A stretch of DNA of 64,000 bases, from contig NC_090319.1 in assembly GCF_040869045.1 (NCBI RefSeq), forward strand, positions 226,462,490 to 226,526,489, given 5' to 3'. The first letter of the stretch is position 1. Every line of letters starts with the position of its first letter. The position numbers and the translations under genes were made by a program. The notes under the pieces were generated by a model. It saw only the letters and a list, made by a program, of their open reading frames with translations. It searched no databases and was not told the origin of the DNA. Source of the stretch: Eurosta solidaginis (taxonomy: Eukaryota > Arthropoda > Insecta > Diptera > Tephritidae). Shown here piece after piece: positions 33,539 through 44,868 of this stretch.

Positions 33539-36500
33539 CGCACTCGACATTGCCCTACATCCAGTGCAAAACCGGCAATGGAGAGGTATTAAAATTCCTT
33601 ACAGACACTGGCTCCAACAAAAACTACATACAGCCTTCATTGGCGAAAAACCCCTTACCAAACGAAAACATTTTTACGCGAACTCTGTCGGAGGTAAAGT
33701 AAGAGTATCGCATCATATATTTTTGAATCTTTTCGGTTTGAACGAGGAACGCCTTAAGTTTTTCGTTTTGCCTTCATTGGTGTCATTCCACGGCATCATT
33801 GGGAATGACAGCCTCAAACAGTTGAATGCGGTAATTCATACCTCTAGGGATTACATGATTATTAAGAATGGTAAAAAAATCAGAATAAAGCAATTGTTAT
33901 CAAAAGCGGTAAATAATTTGGAAATAAAAACTGAGCACCTAACAGAAGAACAAAGGGGAGGGCTTCATGATCTCTGTGACCAGCACTCAAAACTTTTCGC
34001 AGAACCCGATGAAAAACTGACATATACCACTGTAGTGGAGGCAGAAATTAGGACGACGACCGACAACCCTATCTACTCGCGAAGTTCTCCATACCCAATG
34101 TTCCTGAAATCAGAGGTCGAAAGACAAATTAATAAACTCCTGGAGGACGGCATAATAAGGCCATCACGATCACCCTATAATTCGCCTATCTGGATAGTGG
34201 ATAAAAACCAGATTCCCTGGGCAACAAACAATACAGACCAGTTATAGATTGTCGGAAGTTGAACTCTGTAACAATAGCAGACCGTTACCCTATTCCCGAA
34301 ATTAACGAGGTCCTTTCCCAACTGGGGAGCAATAAACTTTTCACGGTCATTGGCCCGAAGAGCGGCTTTCATCAAATTCCTTTAAAAAATGCAGATATAG
34401 AAAAGACCGCTTTCTCCATAAATAACGGGAAGTATGAGTTCACCAGGCTACCATTTGGCTTGAAGAATGCCCCTTCAATTTTCCAGAGAACGCTGGACGA
34501 CATTTTACGAAACTACATAGGACATTGCTGCTACGTTTACATAGATGACATCATAATATTCAGCAAAACTGATGCGGATCACACAGCTCATCTAAAAAGT
34601 ATCTTCGGCACACTCGAAGATGCGAACATGAAGGTACAACTGGATAAGTGCAAGTTCTTTCAAAGGGAGGTCGAATTTCTGGGATTCATTGTAACGCCAG
34701 AAGGAATCAAAACAAATCCTTCAAAAATAGAGGCTATTCAAAATTTCCCAGTTCCACGGAACCTCAAAGAGCTCAGATCCCTTTTGGGTCTGTCGGGTTA
34801 TTACCGGCGCTTCGTTAAAGATTATGCGAAGCTAGCTAAACCCATTACAGCCCTTTTAAGAGGGGAGGAGGGACGCGTGGCCAAAAATCAATCGGCAAAA
34901 AAACAGATCACCCTTGATGAGGACGCAATGGTGGCGTTTACAAAACTTAAAAATATTCTTGTCTCAGGGGAAGTAATGCTGACCTACCCCAACTTGAGCA
35001 CAGGCTTTGAGCTGACAACCGATGCTTCCAATTACGCAATAGGCGCAGTCCTGTCACAGGAAGGCAGATCCATCACATTCATATCCAGGACCCTTTCAAA
35101 AACAGAAGAAAATTACGCAGCCAACGAGAAGGAAATGCTTGCCATTATATGGGCATTGAAATCTCTGCGTAACTATCTTTACGGTTCGGCAAAAGTCAGA
35201 ATTTTCACAGACCACCAGCCCTTAACTTATGCTCTAAGCAACAAAAATAACAACAATAAAATGAAACGCTGGAAAGCTATACTTGAGGAATATGATTACG
35301 AATTGAATTACAAACCTGGCAAAATGAACGTAGTTGCGGATGGACTATCTAAACCACCGCAACAAGAACAGATAAACTCCCTAACAGCAACCCGACATAG
35401 CGACAACAGCTCAGTTCAAACGTTGATACCCTATACAGACGCACCCATCAACGCATTCTAGAACCAACTTTTCATTTCCATAGGTGAAACCTCCTCTTAC
35501 CAGTTTCAAATAATTTTCCCAACCTATCATAGGCACACTGTGGTGGAGAGAGAATTCACGGAAGATAGTATTATTGCTTTATTAAAAGGATATTTGAATC
35601 CTTCGGTTACAAATTGCATAAAGACAGAAGACAGTATATTAGGAAGAATCCAAACCATTTACCAAACCCACTTCAGTAGATACAGGGTGCGCTACACGCG
35701 AAATTTTGTGGAGGATATCCTTACCGAGTCTGAACAGGAAAGAGAAATTATCTGCGAGCACAACAGAGCTCATCACAACCCAACAGAAAATAAAGCTCAA
35801 CTTTTGGAGAGATGCTATTTTCCCCAGATGAACGCGAAAATAAAAAAAATCGCGAAACAGTGTAGGATTTGCCTTGAAAATAAGTGCGAGCGACACCCAG
35901 TGAACCCCATTCTAAAAGCCACTCCAATCCCCAATTACCCAGGACACATTGTTCACGTGGACCTGTATTATACCAGCAATAAAATAGTGTTGACAGCAAT
36001 AAACAAATTCTCAAAATACGCCCAAGCAAAGATTGTAAAGTCCAGATCATCCGAAGATATAAAAACCCCTTTAAGAGGTTTGTTGGAGATATTTGAATTT
36101 CCCGAAAACATTGTGATAGATAATGAAAAATCACTGAATTCGGCTCCCATAACCTTCATGCTGCACAATCGATTTGGAATAGAAATATTCAGAACCCCAC
36201 CATATAAAAGCACAGTGAACGGACAGATAGAGCGATTCCACTCCACCTTGCGATGTACCAAAGCAGAAAATGTTCACTCCGATTTCCGCGATCTCCTTCA
36301 TAGATCCCTATACAAATACAATTTCTCAATTCATTCCACTACTAAACGAAAGCCTATATAATTATTTTTTGGACGGACAGTTGGACCGCACTCAGTCGAC
36401 CTGGACAAAGACGAAAACATACAAAACTTGAAAATTAAACAAGGAAGGGATTTAGAGGTCCACAATAAGAGAAGAACAGATTTCAGGACATACAGTGCCA

Positions 36501-36670
36501 ATGACATTGTTTATGTAAAATTAAACAAGCGAATAGGAAATAAATTGTCACCCCGTTACAGGAAGGAAATGGTATTTGAGGACAAGGGAAATACAATTAC
36601 GACTCAGTCGGCAAAGTCGGTGCATACAAGCCATATTAAGGCCCAATACAAAAAAAAAAAAAAAAATTAA
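33514..36670 (+). pseudogene. Errantivirus pol (protease, RT, RNase H, integrase)
   Basis: The protease has TDTGSNKNYI. RT covers about 34000-34800, with YIDD kept, but motif A reads TVIGPKSGFHQ where L-D-L is expected; the catalytic Asp is Gly (codon 34352-34354). RNase H contains TTDASNYAIGAVLS and FTDHQPL. Integrase has an HH-CC finger (HNRAHH, CRIC), Asp in HVDLYY, Asp in VIDNEKS and Glu in NGQIERFH. Frameshifts lie near 33690 and 34240, and stops at 35459-35461 and 36359-36361. Non-functional. Confidence 0.9.
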
Positions 36671-37106
36671 AAAAGAGTAAACAAACTTTTCAAAAAGCAA
36701 AGAAACAACAAGCAAGAAAGAGGGAAGAAGGAAGTTTTTCTCTTCTAAAAATTAATCAGTTAAAGGAATGAAAATAAAAATTACAAATTATAATAATAAT
36801 AAAAAGGATAGTACAGGAAGGTTTAAGGAATGCTCTGATTATGCGGGTCTTATATGACCAAAGAAACATAATTACTAATAATAATAATGACAAATATTTA
36901 ATATACAGAAATTTAAGTTCAATACAATTAATCTTCTTAAATTTAAGTCAAATCGAGAAAAATTCCTTAGGCTCGCGATCTATTCTAGCAGTAATTTAAG
37001 TCAAGTCGAGCTATATGCCATAGGCGTACGATTTTACATATAAGCAATAATTGAGTGTTCATGGTCATTAAAAAAAATAAACCCCTTTTTCAGTCTCCTT
37101 GCCTGC
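36671..37106 (+). other. Pol-env spacer
   Basis: AT-rich, no open frame of note. In errantiviruses env is made from a spliced RNA, so an acceptor is expected before 37107. I cannot fix it by eye. Confidence 0.4.
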
Positions 37107-38618
37107 ATGGCACATGCGGATATCCAAATCCACGATTATTCATCATCCCACTTAATAACTATAGATAACGGCCTCTCAAAAATCAAAGATGACACCCTCA
37201 ACTTCATCCACATTATTAACACCCAAACATACAGAAACCTTTTGGAAAATATAACGGTGACCATAGGAAAAAATTTACCACCATCGAATCCTTTATATCC
37301 TACCCTGCAGCATGAGGCCCAATAAGCTATTGGGATGTTGGAACTCATTGAACCCATCCGAAATACTAAAACCCGAAGATCCCTAGATTTTCTCGGTACC
37401 GCTTGGAAGTACATAGCGGGAAGCCCCGACCATGATGACCTCAATATTATAAATTCTAACTTGGGAAAATTGATTATAAACAATAATAAAAAAATTATTA
37501 TAAAAAATGTGTTGAAACACCAAGTAAATAAAATTACTGAAATTACTAATAGTTTGTTAAATGCTATAAAAAAAAAAATGTCATAACAAATGAGGTAGCA
37601 GTAAGCCTCCAAAATAAGCTAAGATTAATCAAAGAAGAAATCGTAAATGTTAAGTACGCCATACAATGGGCAAGAATTGGAATTGTAAGCCCAATAATAT
37701 TAAATAAATTGGAAATTGGTTTAGCTATAGGAGAAATGAATAAAAAACATATGCCATTTGATAATGCCGAGGAGGCATTAGAACTAGTATAAGTATACTT
37801 AGAAATATTTCATCAATTTTATATATTGTTAAAATACCGTTAACCACCATGGATATATATGAAAATTTAATAATTAAAGCTGTTATAAGGAATAATATTA
37901 TAATTGACCTAAAATATAATAATGTCATAAAAAATAAAGACCCTATATTCGGCATAACAAATGATTGTAGAAAGTATAAAAAATAAGCATATGTAAGCAA
38001 AATGAGTTAATAGATTTAAGTAATGATTCTTGTATACCTAAGTTAATAAAAAGCCTCAACTCTTCGTGTCACTTCATCAACTGCCACCACATCCCAAAGG
38101 ACGAGCTTGTTGCGCCCGGAATGCTTTTCCTAAACAACTACAACGGCAATATTACCACAAGCAGTGACGTGAGATACATGAATGGGACCTACATCGTAAA
38201 TTTTAAAAATAAGACAATTGTAGTCAATGGGAGAACATATAGGAATTTCGAAGCACCCCCTTTAAGGATATTGCCAGCGATAGCACAACCAAATCCAATA
38301 GAAGAGAGCCTGACTAAACTTCTGTCATTAGAAGCGCTCAGTGAGCTACACATAAACAATACGATTGAAATCCAGTCACTCCAAACAGAAAGAGTAATAA
38401 ACTGATTTTCTTCAGGGCTTACCCTTATATTAATTATTGTCTTGATGGTTAGTTTTGGCAAATATTGCTATAAAAGGCACAAAACAAGTAAGCCGTTAAA
38501 ACAGCCATCGGAAACTACTGGACAGGCAGATCAAGAAGAAGAGGCTATGTCAGAAGTTCCCACACCCTCAACAAGAGCGTTTCAAATTTTTCAGACGCTT
38601 GGGGACAAGCGTTTTTAA
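37107..38618 (+). pseudogene. env: Errantivirus envelope gene (unit 1)
   Basis: A remnant of a hydrophobic signal segment at about 37090-37115 is followed by the ectodomain. A furin-like KTRR site before SLDFLG marks the fusion-subunit start (about 37370). There are helical regions and a membrane segment at about 38425-38455, then a short basic tail. The protein would mediate budding and fusion. Breaks: stop TAA at 37322-37324, a shift at the A run near 37570, a 4-bp loss near 37793, further stops near 37984, and TGA (38403-38405) just before the membrane segment. Confidence 0.85.
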
Positions 38619-38627
38619 GGAGGGAGG
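38617..38627 (+). promoter_or_regulatory. Polypurine tract of the errantivirus
   Basis: AAGGAGGGAGG directly precedes the 3' LTR and overlaps the end of env. The same tract is at 41925-41935 in the second tandem unit. Confidence 0.85.
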
Positions 38628-39012
38628 AGTTAACATAGCAAACATTTAAGAACCAGAAATTCATTCTCTCACGCTGATACAAAGTATCCTGATGCAAATA
38701 TTGCAATTCTAAACGCGCAATCGCTAAAAGTGCTGACGGCATGTCTACACAAGATGCCTTAACGCGCAATCGCCAAAACTGCTGACTGCATGTCTGGACA
38801 CCAGATATTTTGAATCAAGGCCATATTTTCTGAGCTGCGGCGCAACAATGAATATTAACCAAGCAGTGACGCGACAGCGAAGATCAGGGTATATAATTAA
38901 GCATATTTCCAAATTGTAATTCAGTTCTATTTTTGACATTAAATAAAAAACATACGGCTTCTTGCCGTAGAAAAAAATTTTTTTAAACAATTTAGTGCAG
39001 TCTAAATTAACT
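38628..39012 (+). repeat. 3' LTR of the errantivirus (unit 1)
   Basis: 385 bp, bounded by the purine tract and by TATA at 39013-39016. It is closer to the LTR at 41936-42320 (about two differences seen) than to the 5' LTR. Confidence 0.92.
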
Positions 39013-39241
39013 TATACAAAAATGTATGTAATTAAATGTGTATGCAAATAGATCAAAGAAGTTACAAAAAAACTGTCTCAATTACCTTGTTCTTTCAGCA
39101 GCTGGTACCAATTGCGAAGAAAGAGGCGCGCTTAGGAGAATAATTTTAATATTTAAATTTATACTCAGGTGCACGTAAAAAAAGGGAAACCTGAACCTTT
39201 GTTGGTGTAAATAAAAAAAAAATATTAATAAAGCAACCCTC

Positions 39242-39255
39242 GTTACCATGGCAAC
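39242..39255. promoter_or_regulatory. Perfect X-box-like palindrome (RFX type), unit 1
   Basis: GTTACCATGGCAAC fits the palindromic consensus bound by RFX transcription factors. It is embedded in a longer imperfect inverted repeat (CCTCG...CGAGG). Whether it is functional is unknown; it lies in non-coding DNA flanking the errantivirus. Confidence 0.45.
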
Positions 39256-39496
39256 GTAACCGAGGAATGCGATTTCCTTAAAAATCATAAATTCCGAATT
39301 TGAAGAACTGAAATTAAAATAAAAGCAAAATTGTAATAAGGGTAAATGTTTCACATCTAGCATGCAAAAGGTTATCAACAAAAACAAACTACTATTTTGA
39401 TGCCACGATAACGAAAATGTCGTTATTCAAAAGAAGAAAAAAAGTATAATGTGCATTTGCATATTCTTAAGCCTATATAACGATTTAACAGGTGAG

Positions 39497-39504
39497 TATA
39501 AAAG
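39497..39504 (+). promoter_or_regulatory. TATA-box-like motif
   Basis: TATAAAAG in balanced sequence, repeated in unit 2 (about 42805). A short transcript could start downstream. There is no ORF to support it. Confidence 0.25.
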
Positions 39505-39673
39505 CTATAATCGACTCGATGTTGCCTAAGTTGTGTTAAAACTCGCAAACAAAAAAAAATCTAGAGGCAAGAATTATAAAGAAAATAAAAAAAATAAGAA
39601 GTCTGCTGCCCTATCCTCTTGCTAATGCTGTTGCTGCTCTTTACTGCGACGTTCTTCTCACGGTACTATTGGC

Positions 39674-40021
39674 AAAGATTATCGAAAATAAAGATGTTGC
39701 AGGCGCAAACTTCGGTGGAAAGCAGCGGAGCTTCACAAAATTCTAGTAGGTCACTTTCACCACAGCAAAAACTTTAACACAATTTTTAACATAATTTAAG
39801 CACAGAAATACACTGATTGGAGTTTTAGAGGGTAAAAGTTAAAATTCTGAACACATTACCTGAATAAAAAGTGTAAAAATAATTATTAAATAACCATTAC
39901 AAACAGTGGTAGTTAACAAGTTCTGCTGTCGTAAGTGGTGAATGTGACCTACTAGAAGTTTTGTGAAGTTTGCTTCACACGATTTTTCGTCCCTGCAACA
40001 TCTTTATTTTCGATAATCTTT
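39674..40021. repeat. 348-bp foldback with 30-bp perfect terminal arms, unit 1
   Basis: 39674-39703 and 39992-40021 are exact reverse complements (AAAGATTATCGAAAATAAAG at the outer end). A second arm pair, 39731-39763 and 39935-39968, also pairs with few mismatches. The central 170 bp is unpaired. I saw no clear target duplication. Confidence 0.8.
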
Positions 40022-40323
40022 GAAATTGGTGCGCTGCGATGTTTGCGATGATGCGTGAGGGCCAACTGCACAATGACGTCGATCTCGCTCTCCCTTCGCT
40101 TGATCGTTCTGCTTTTTGTTGCGGCGAGCAAATTTCCTTTGTAGTAATACTTGTGTATACTTTTCTAATTGGTGTGTGTAAAAGCTGCAACTGGACTTGG
40201 TAGGACGTTGACCTACCTCCAATTAGCCGATAGTCGAGATGTTTCATTATATGTGGTTAGGGGTGGGACCGTTGTAAACATTTTTCGCCGTTGCTTCTTA
40301 ATCACCAAAATGTATATACATAT

Positions 40324-40456
40324 TGTAACGAATTTACTTGCAATTTCCCTTATTTGCAATCTTCTACTAAGGTTCGAATCACTAAACTGTTGAATAAATA
40401 ACTCCAATATTGAATAATGGAAAAACGGCCGTTATTAAGGTACTTCACAAATTAAG
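40324..40456 (-). repeat. Ty3/Gypsy LTR fragment cut by the tandem junction
   Basis: The first 133 bp of the LTR that is complete at 43631-44201, ended by the duplication breakpoint. Confidence 0.85.
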
Positions 40457-41926
40457 TAATAACTATAGATAACGGCCTCTCAAAAATCAAAGATGGCACC
40501 CTCAACTTCATCCACATTATTAACACCCAAACATACAGAAACCTTTTGGAAAATATAACGGTGACCATAGGAAAAAATTTACCACCATCGAATCCTTTAT
40601 ATCCTACCCTGCAGCATGAGGCCCAACAAGCTATTGAGATGTTGGAACTCATTGAACCCATCCGAGATACTAAAACCCGAAGATCCCTAGATTTTCTCGG
40701 TACCGCTTGGAAGTACATAGCGGGAAGCCCCGACCATGATGACCTCAATATTATAAATTCTAACTTGGGAAAATTGATTATAAACAATAATAAACAAATT
40801 ATTATAAAAAATGTGTTGAAACACCAAGTAAATAAAATTACTGAAATTACTAATAGTTTGTTAAATGCTATAAAAAAAAAAATGTCATAACAAATGAGGT
40901 AGCAGTAAGCCTCCAAAATAAGCTAAGATTAATCAAAGAAGAAATCGTAAATGTTAAGTACGCCATACAATGGGCAAGAATTGGAATTGTAAGCCCAATA
41001 ATATTAAATAAATTGGAAATTGGTTTAGCTATAGGAGAAATGAATAAAAAACATATGCCATTTGATACTGCCGAGGAGGCATTAGAACTAGCTGAAGTAA
41101 GTATACTTAGAAATATTTCATCAATTTTATATATTGTTAAAATACCGTTAACCACCATGGATATATATGAAAATTTAATAATTAAAGCTGTTATAAGGAA
41201 TAATATTATAATTGACCTAAAATATAATAATGTCATAAAAAATAAAGACCCTATATTCGGCATAACAAATGATTGTAGAAAGTATAAAAAATAAGCATAT
41301 GTAAGCAAAATGAGTTAATAGATTTAAGTAATGATTCTTGTATACCTAAGTTAATAAAAAGCCTCAACTCTTCGTGTCACTTCATCAACTGCCACCACAT
41401 CCCAAACGACGAGCTTGCTGCGCCCGGAATGCTTTTCCTAAACAACTACAACGGCAATATTACCACAAGCAGTCAAGTGAGATACATGAATGGGACCTAC
41501 ATCGTAAATTTAAAAAATGAGACAATTGTAGTCAATGGGAGAACATATAGGAATTTCGAAGCACGCCCTGTAAGGATATTGCCAGCGATAGCACAACCAA
41601 ATCCAATAGAAGAGAGCCTGACTAAACTTCTGTCATTAGAAGCGCTCAGTGAGCTACACATAAACAATACGATTGAAATCCAGTCACTCCAAACAGAAAG
41701 AGTAATAAACTGATTTTCTTCAGGGCTTACCCTTATATTAATTATTGTCTTGATGGCTAGTTTTGGCAAATATTGCTATAAAAGGCACAAAACAAGTAAG
41801 CCGTTAAAACAGCCATCGGAAACTACTGGACAGGCAAATCAAGAAGAAGAGGCTATGTCAGAAGTTCCCACACCCTCAACAAGAGCGTTTCAAATTTTTC
41901 AGACGATTGGGGACAAGCGTTTTTAA
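40457..41926 (+). pseudogene. env: Errantivirus envelope gene (unit 2, 5'-truncated)
   Basis: The duplicate of env from 37153. The ectodomain with the KTRR/SLDFLG site is open to the A run near 40875, where the frame shifts. The next segment is open to about 41294. A further piece runs 41400-41713 and ends in TGA just before the membrane segment. It lacks the signal region and any upstream promoter or gag-pol. Confidence 0.85.
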
Positions 41927-41935
41927 GGAGGGAGG

Positions 41936-42320
41936 AGTTAACATAGCAAACATTTAAGAACCAGAAATTCATTCTCTCACGCTGATACAAAGTATCCTGA
42001 TGCAAATATTGCAATTCTAAACGCGCAATCGCTAAAAGTGCTGACGGCATGTCTACACAAGATGCCTTAACGCGCAATCGCCAAAACTGCTGACTGCATG
42101 TCTGGACACCAGATATCTTGAATCAAGGCCATATTTTCTGAGCTGCGGCGCAACAACGAATATTAACCAAGCAGTGACGCGACAGCGAAGATCAGGGTAT
42201 ATAATTAAGCATATTTCCAAATTGTAATTCAGTTCTATTTTTGACATTAAATAAAAAACATACGGCTTCTTGCCGTAGAAAAAAATTTTTTTAAACAATT
42301 TAGTGCAGTCTAAATTAACT
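41936..42320 (+). repeat. Errantivirus LTR in tandem unit 2
   Basis: 385 bp, followed by TATA and the same flanking sequence as the 3' LTR at 38628. It is a duplicate, not an independent insertion. Confidence 0.92.
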
Positions 42321-42549
42321 TATACAAAAATGTATGTAATTAAATGTGTATGCAAATAGATCAAAGAAGTTACAAAAAAACTGTCTCAATTACCTTGTTC
42401 TTTCAGCAGCTGGTACCAATTGCGAAGAAAGAGACGCGCTTAGGAGAATAATTTTAATATTTAAATTTATACTCAGGTGCACGTAAAAAAAGGGAAACCT
42501 GAACCTTTGTTGGTGTGAATAAAAAAAAAATATTAATAAAGCAACCCTC

Positions 42550-42563
42550 GTTACCATGGCAAC
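42550..42563. promoter_or_regulatory. X-box-like palindrome, unit 2
   Basis: The same 14-bp palindrome as at 39242, unchanged. Confidence 0.45.
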
Positions 42564-42980
42564 GTAACCGAGGAATGCGATTTCCTTAAAAATCATAAAT
42601 TCCGAATTTGAAGAACTGAAATTAAAATAAAAGCAAAATTGTAATAAGGGTAAATGTTTCACATCTAGCATGCAAAAGGTTATCAACAAAAACAAACTAC
42701 TATTTTGATGCCACGATAACGAAAATGTCGTTATTCAAAAGAAGAAAAAAAGTATAATGTGCATTTGCATATTCTTAAGCCTATATAACGATTTAACAGG
42801 TGAGTATAAAAGCTATAATCGACTCGATGTTGCCTAAGTTGTGTTAAAACTCGCAAACAAAAAAAAATCTAGAGGCAAGAATTATAAAGAAAATAAAAAA
42901 ATAAGAAGTCTGCTGCCCTATCCTCTTGCTAATGCTGTTGCTGCTCTTTACTGCGACGTTCTTCTCACGGTACTATTGGC

Positions 42981-43328
42981 AAAGATTATCGAAAATAAAG
43001 ATGTTGCAGGCGCAAACTTCGGTGGAAAGCAGCGGAGCTTCACAAAATTCTAGTAGGTCACTTTCACCACAGCAAAAACTTTAACACAATTTTTAACATA
43101 ATTTAAGCACAGAAATACACTGATTGGAGTTTTAGAGGGTAAAAGCTAAAATTCTGAACACATTACCTGAATAAAAAGTGTACAAATAATTATTAAATAA
43201 CCATTACAAACAGTGGTAGTTAACAAGTTCTGCTGTCGTAAGTGGTGAATGTGACCTACTAGAAGTTTTGTGAAGCTTGCTTCACACGATTTTTCGTCCC
43301 TGCAACATCTTTATTTTCGATAATCTTT
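42981..43328. repeat. 348-bp foldback, unit 2
   Basis: The tandem copy of 39674-40021; the 30-bp arms are preserved. Confidence 0.8.
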
Positions 43329-43630
43329 GAAATTGGTGCGCTGCGATGTTTGCGATGATGCGTGAGGGCCAACTGCACAATGACGTCGATCTCGCTCTCC
43401 CTTCGCTTGATCGTTCTGCTTTTAGTTGCGGCGAGCAAATTTCCTTTGTAGTAATACTTGTGTATACTTTTCTAATTGGTGTGTGCAAAAGCTGCAACTG
43501 GACTTGGTAGGACGTTGACCTACCTCCAATTAGCCGATAGTCGAGATGTTTCATTATATGTGGTTAGGGGTGGGACCGTTGTAAACATTTTTCGCCGTTG
43601 CTTCTTAATCACCAAAATGTATATACATAT

Positions 43631-44201
43631 TGTAACGAATTTACTTGCAATTTCCCTTATTTGCAATCTTCTACTAAGGTTCGAATCACTAAACTGTTGA
43701 ATAAATAACTCCAATATTGAATAATGGAAAAATGGCCGTTATTAAGGTACTTCACAAATTATATATTGCTTAATTAAATCAAACTGATTGATAGCTTAAA
43801 TGAAACTGATCTCTCGCCTCCACTGTTGTTGCCCTTTTATACTGTCCCACCTCCTCGTTGCACATTTCTAGGTTTTTCTAATTCCAGAACTTACTAGTTA
43901 GTTACAAATTTCTTAGCTATAACTACAGATGTATAATTTTTATAGATTCTCTCATACCCCATGCGCTTGTGTGTGTGAGCGACACTTCCACAATCACAAT
44001 TTCATACCTTTAGGAGCATTTCAGATAAGATATCTGCATGTGCTTGTGCGTTGCTCTCAGCTGCGTGTACATATGTGTAGACCTAATGATTGATTCGTTT
44101 ATGTAGATACATAATGATTGATTTATGGATGTGCATGCAAGGCGCTGCTTAGCACGGCTTAGAGATGGCAGCACCCCTTAGTTTTGCTAATATTCGTAAC
44201 A
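43631..44201 (-). mobile_element. Solo LTR of a Ty3/Gypsy element
   Basis: 571 bp from TGTAACGAAT to ATTCGTAACA with the 4-bp target duplication ATAT (43627-43630, 44202-44205). On the minus strand it has a TATAAAAG box (about 43838). It is the same family as the LTR at 61136-61699, in opposite orientation. Internal sequence has been lost by LTR-LTR recombination. Confidence 0.88.
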
Positions 44202-44862
44202 ATATGTATACAGTGCTGGGTGAAGCGGTAAATTATGTGAATTTTTGAGGCCTTCGTATGGAGGATTCCGTGGGCGAAGACCTGGAAATAGAATTTGGGC
44301 ATTAGAACACATATATGTATATGTATATAATTATATACATATATATATTTTTTTTGTATATTGAACATATTTTTTTCTTTTTATACACATATATACCTTC
44401 ATGCATATATATATTACACATGGGTATATAAGGTGAAAAAGCCCAAATAAATTAAAATTTTCAATATTTTTTTTTTAAATCTAATATAAATGCATACATA
44501 TGTATATGTAGCATTTTTTTTTTTTTTTTTTTTTTTTGTATGTACATCGTTGCACAGGGATATGAATATATCTGTAGGCATATAGGCATACCCAGCAGAA
44601 TTGTATACCCACATGTACTTATGGGACAGAATAACTTCTTGGGTATGCGCATATGTATACACCCATGCACACTACTGCCTGCGTACGCTCAAAAATATTC
44701 TTTTACAACCTTTTTTTCTTTCTACATCTTATTTAATTTATAAGTAATTTGTTATGCCCAAGTATGTGCATGAGTATATATATAGCTTTAAGCAATGCTT
44801 ATTAAGCATACATACTCCCATACATATATTTTAAGGGCTTTATGGATATAATAAAAGCGCCG
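44202..44862. other. Low-complexity AT-rich DNA
   Basis: TA-rich microsatellite-like sequence (44308-44420) and a T run at 44513-44537. No gene is seen. Confidence 0.6.
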
Positions 44863-44868
44863 ACTTAC

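Larger units (their letters stand above)
31240..39012 (+). mobile_element. Errantivirus (insect endogenous retrovirus) with gag, pol and env
   Basis: The LTRs (AGTTAAC...TTAACT) flank gag, pol and env in the order of the gypsy/17.6 group. The target duplication is TATA at 31236-31239 and 39013-39016. The matching empty site is at 13944-13947 in copy A. It has a tRNA-Lys primer site and a purine tract. All three genes are broken. The LTRs differ by about eleven substitutions in 385 bp plus a 2-bp indel by my count. Confidence 0.93.
37153..40456 (+). repeat. Tandem duplication unit 1 (3304 bp)
   Basis: It contains most of env, the 3' LTR, 1.4 kb of flanking DNA and the first 133 bp of a Ty3/Gypsy LTR. 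It is followed head-to-tail by unit 2. The left breakpoint is inside env and the right one inside the LTR. The junction (about 40454-40457) has a few unmatched bases. Confidence 0.92.
40457..43761 (+). repeat. Tandem duplication unit 2
   Basis: It repeats 37153-40456 with few differences. Unit 2 keeps CAA where unit 1 has TAA in env (about 40625) and keeps four bases lost from unit 1 near 37793. It runs on into the rest of the Ty3/Gypsy LTR, so unit 2 has the undisturbed right edge. Confidence 0.92.

Noticed and set aside
35639..36261. Several minus-strand frames in errantivirus integrase
   Set aside because: They are shadows of the integrase frame on the plus strand.
36671..37106. Possible extra errantivirus gene between pol and env
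   Set aside because: No open frame longer than chance; it fits a spacer before spliced env.
39975..40247. 90-codon minus-strand frame, also at 43282-43554
   Set aside because: It overlaps the foldback arm; conservation in the second copy is due only to the recent tandem duplication.
44414..44662. 82-codon minus-strand frame with a lysine run
   Set aside because: It is produced by a T homopolymer and TA-rich repeats.
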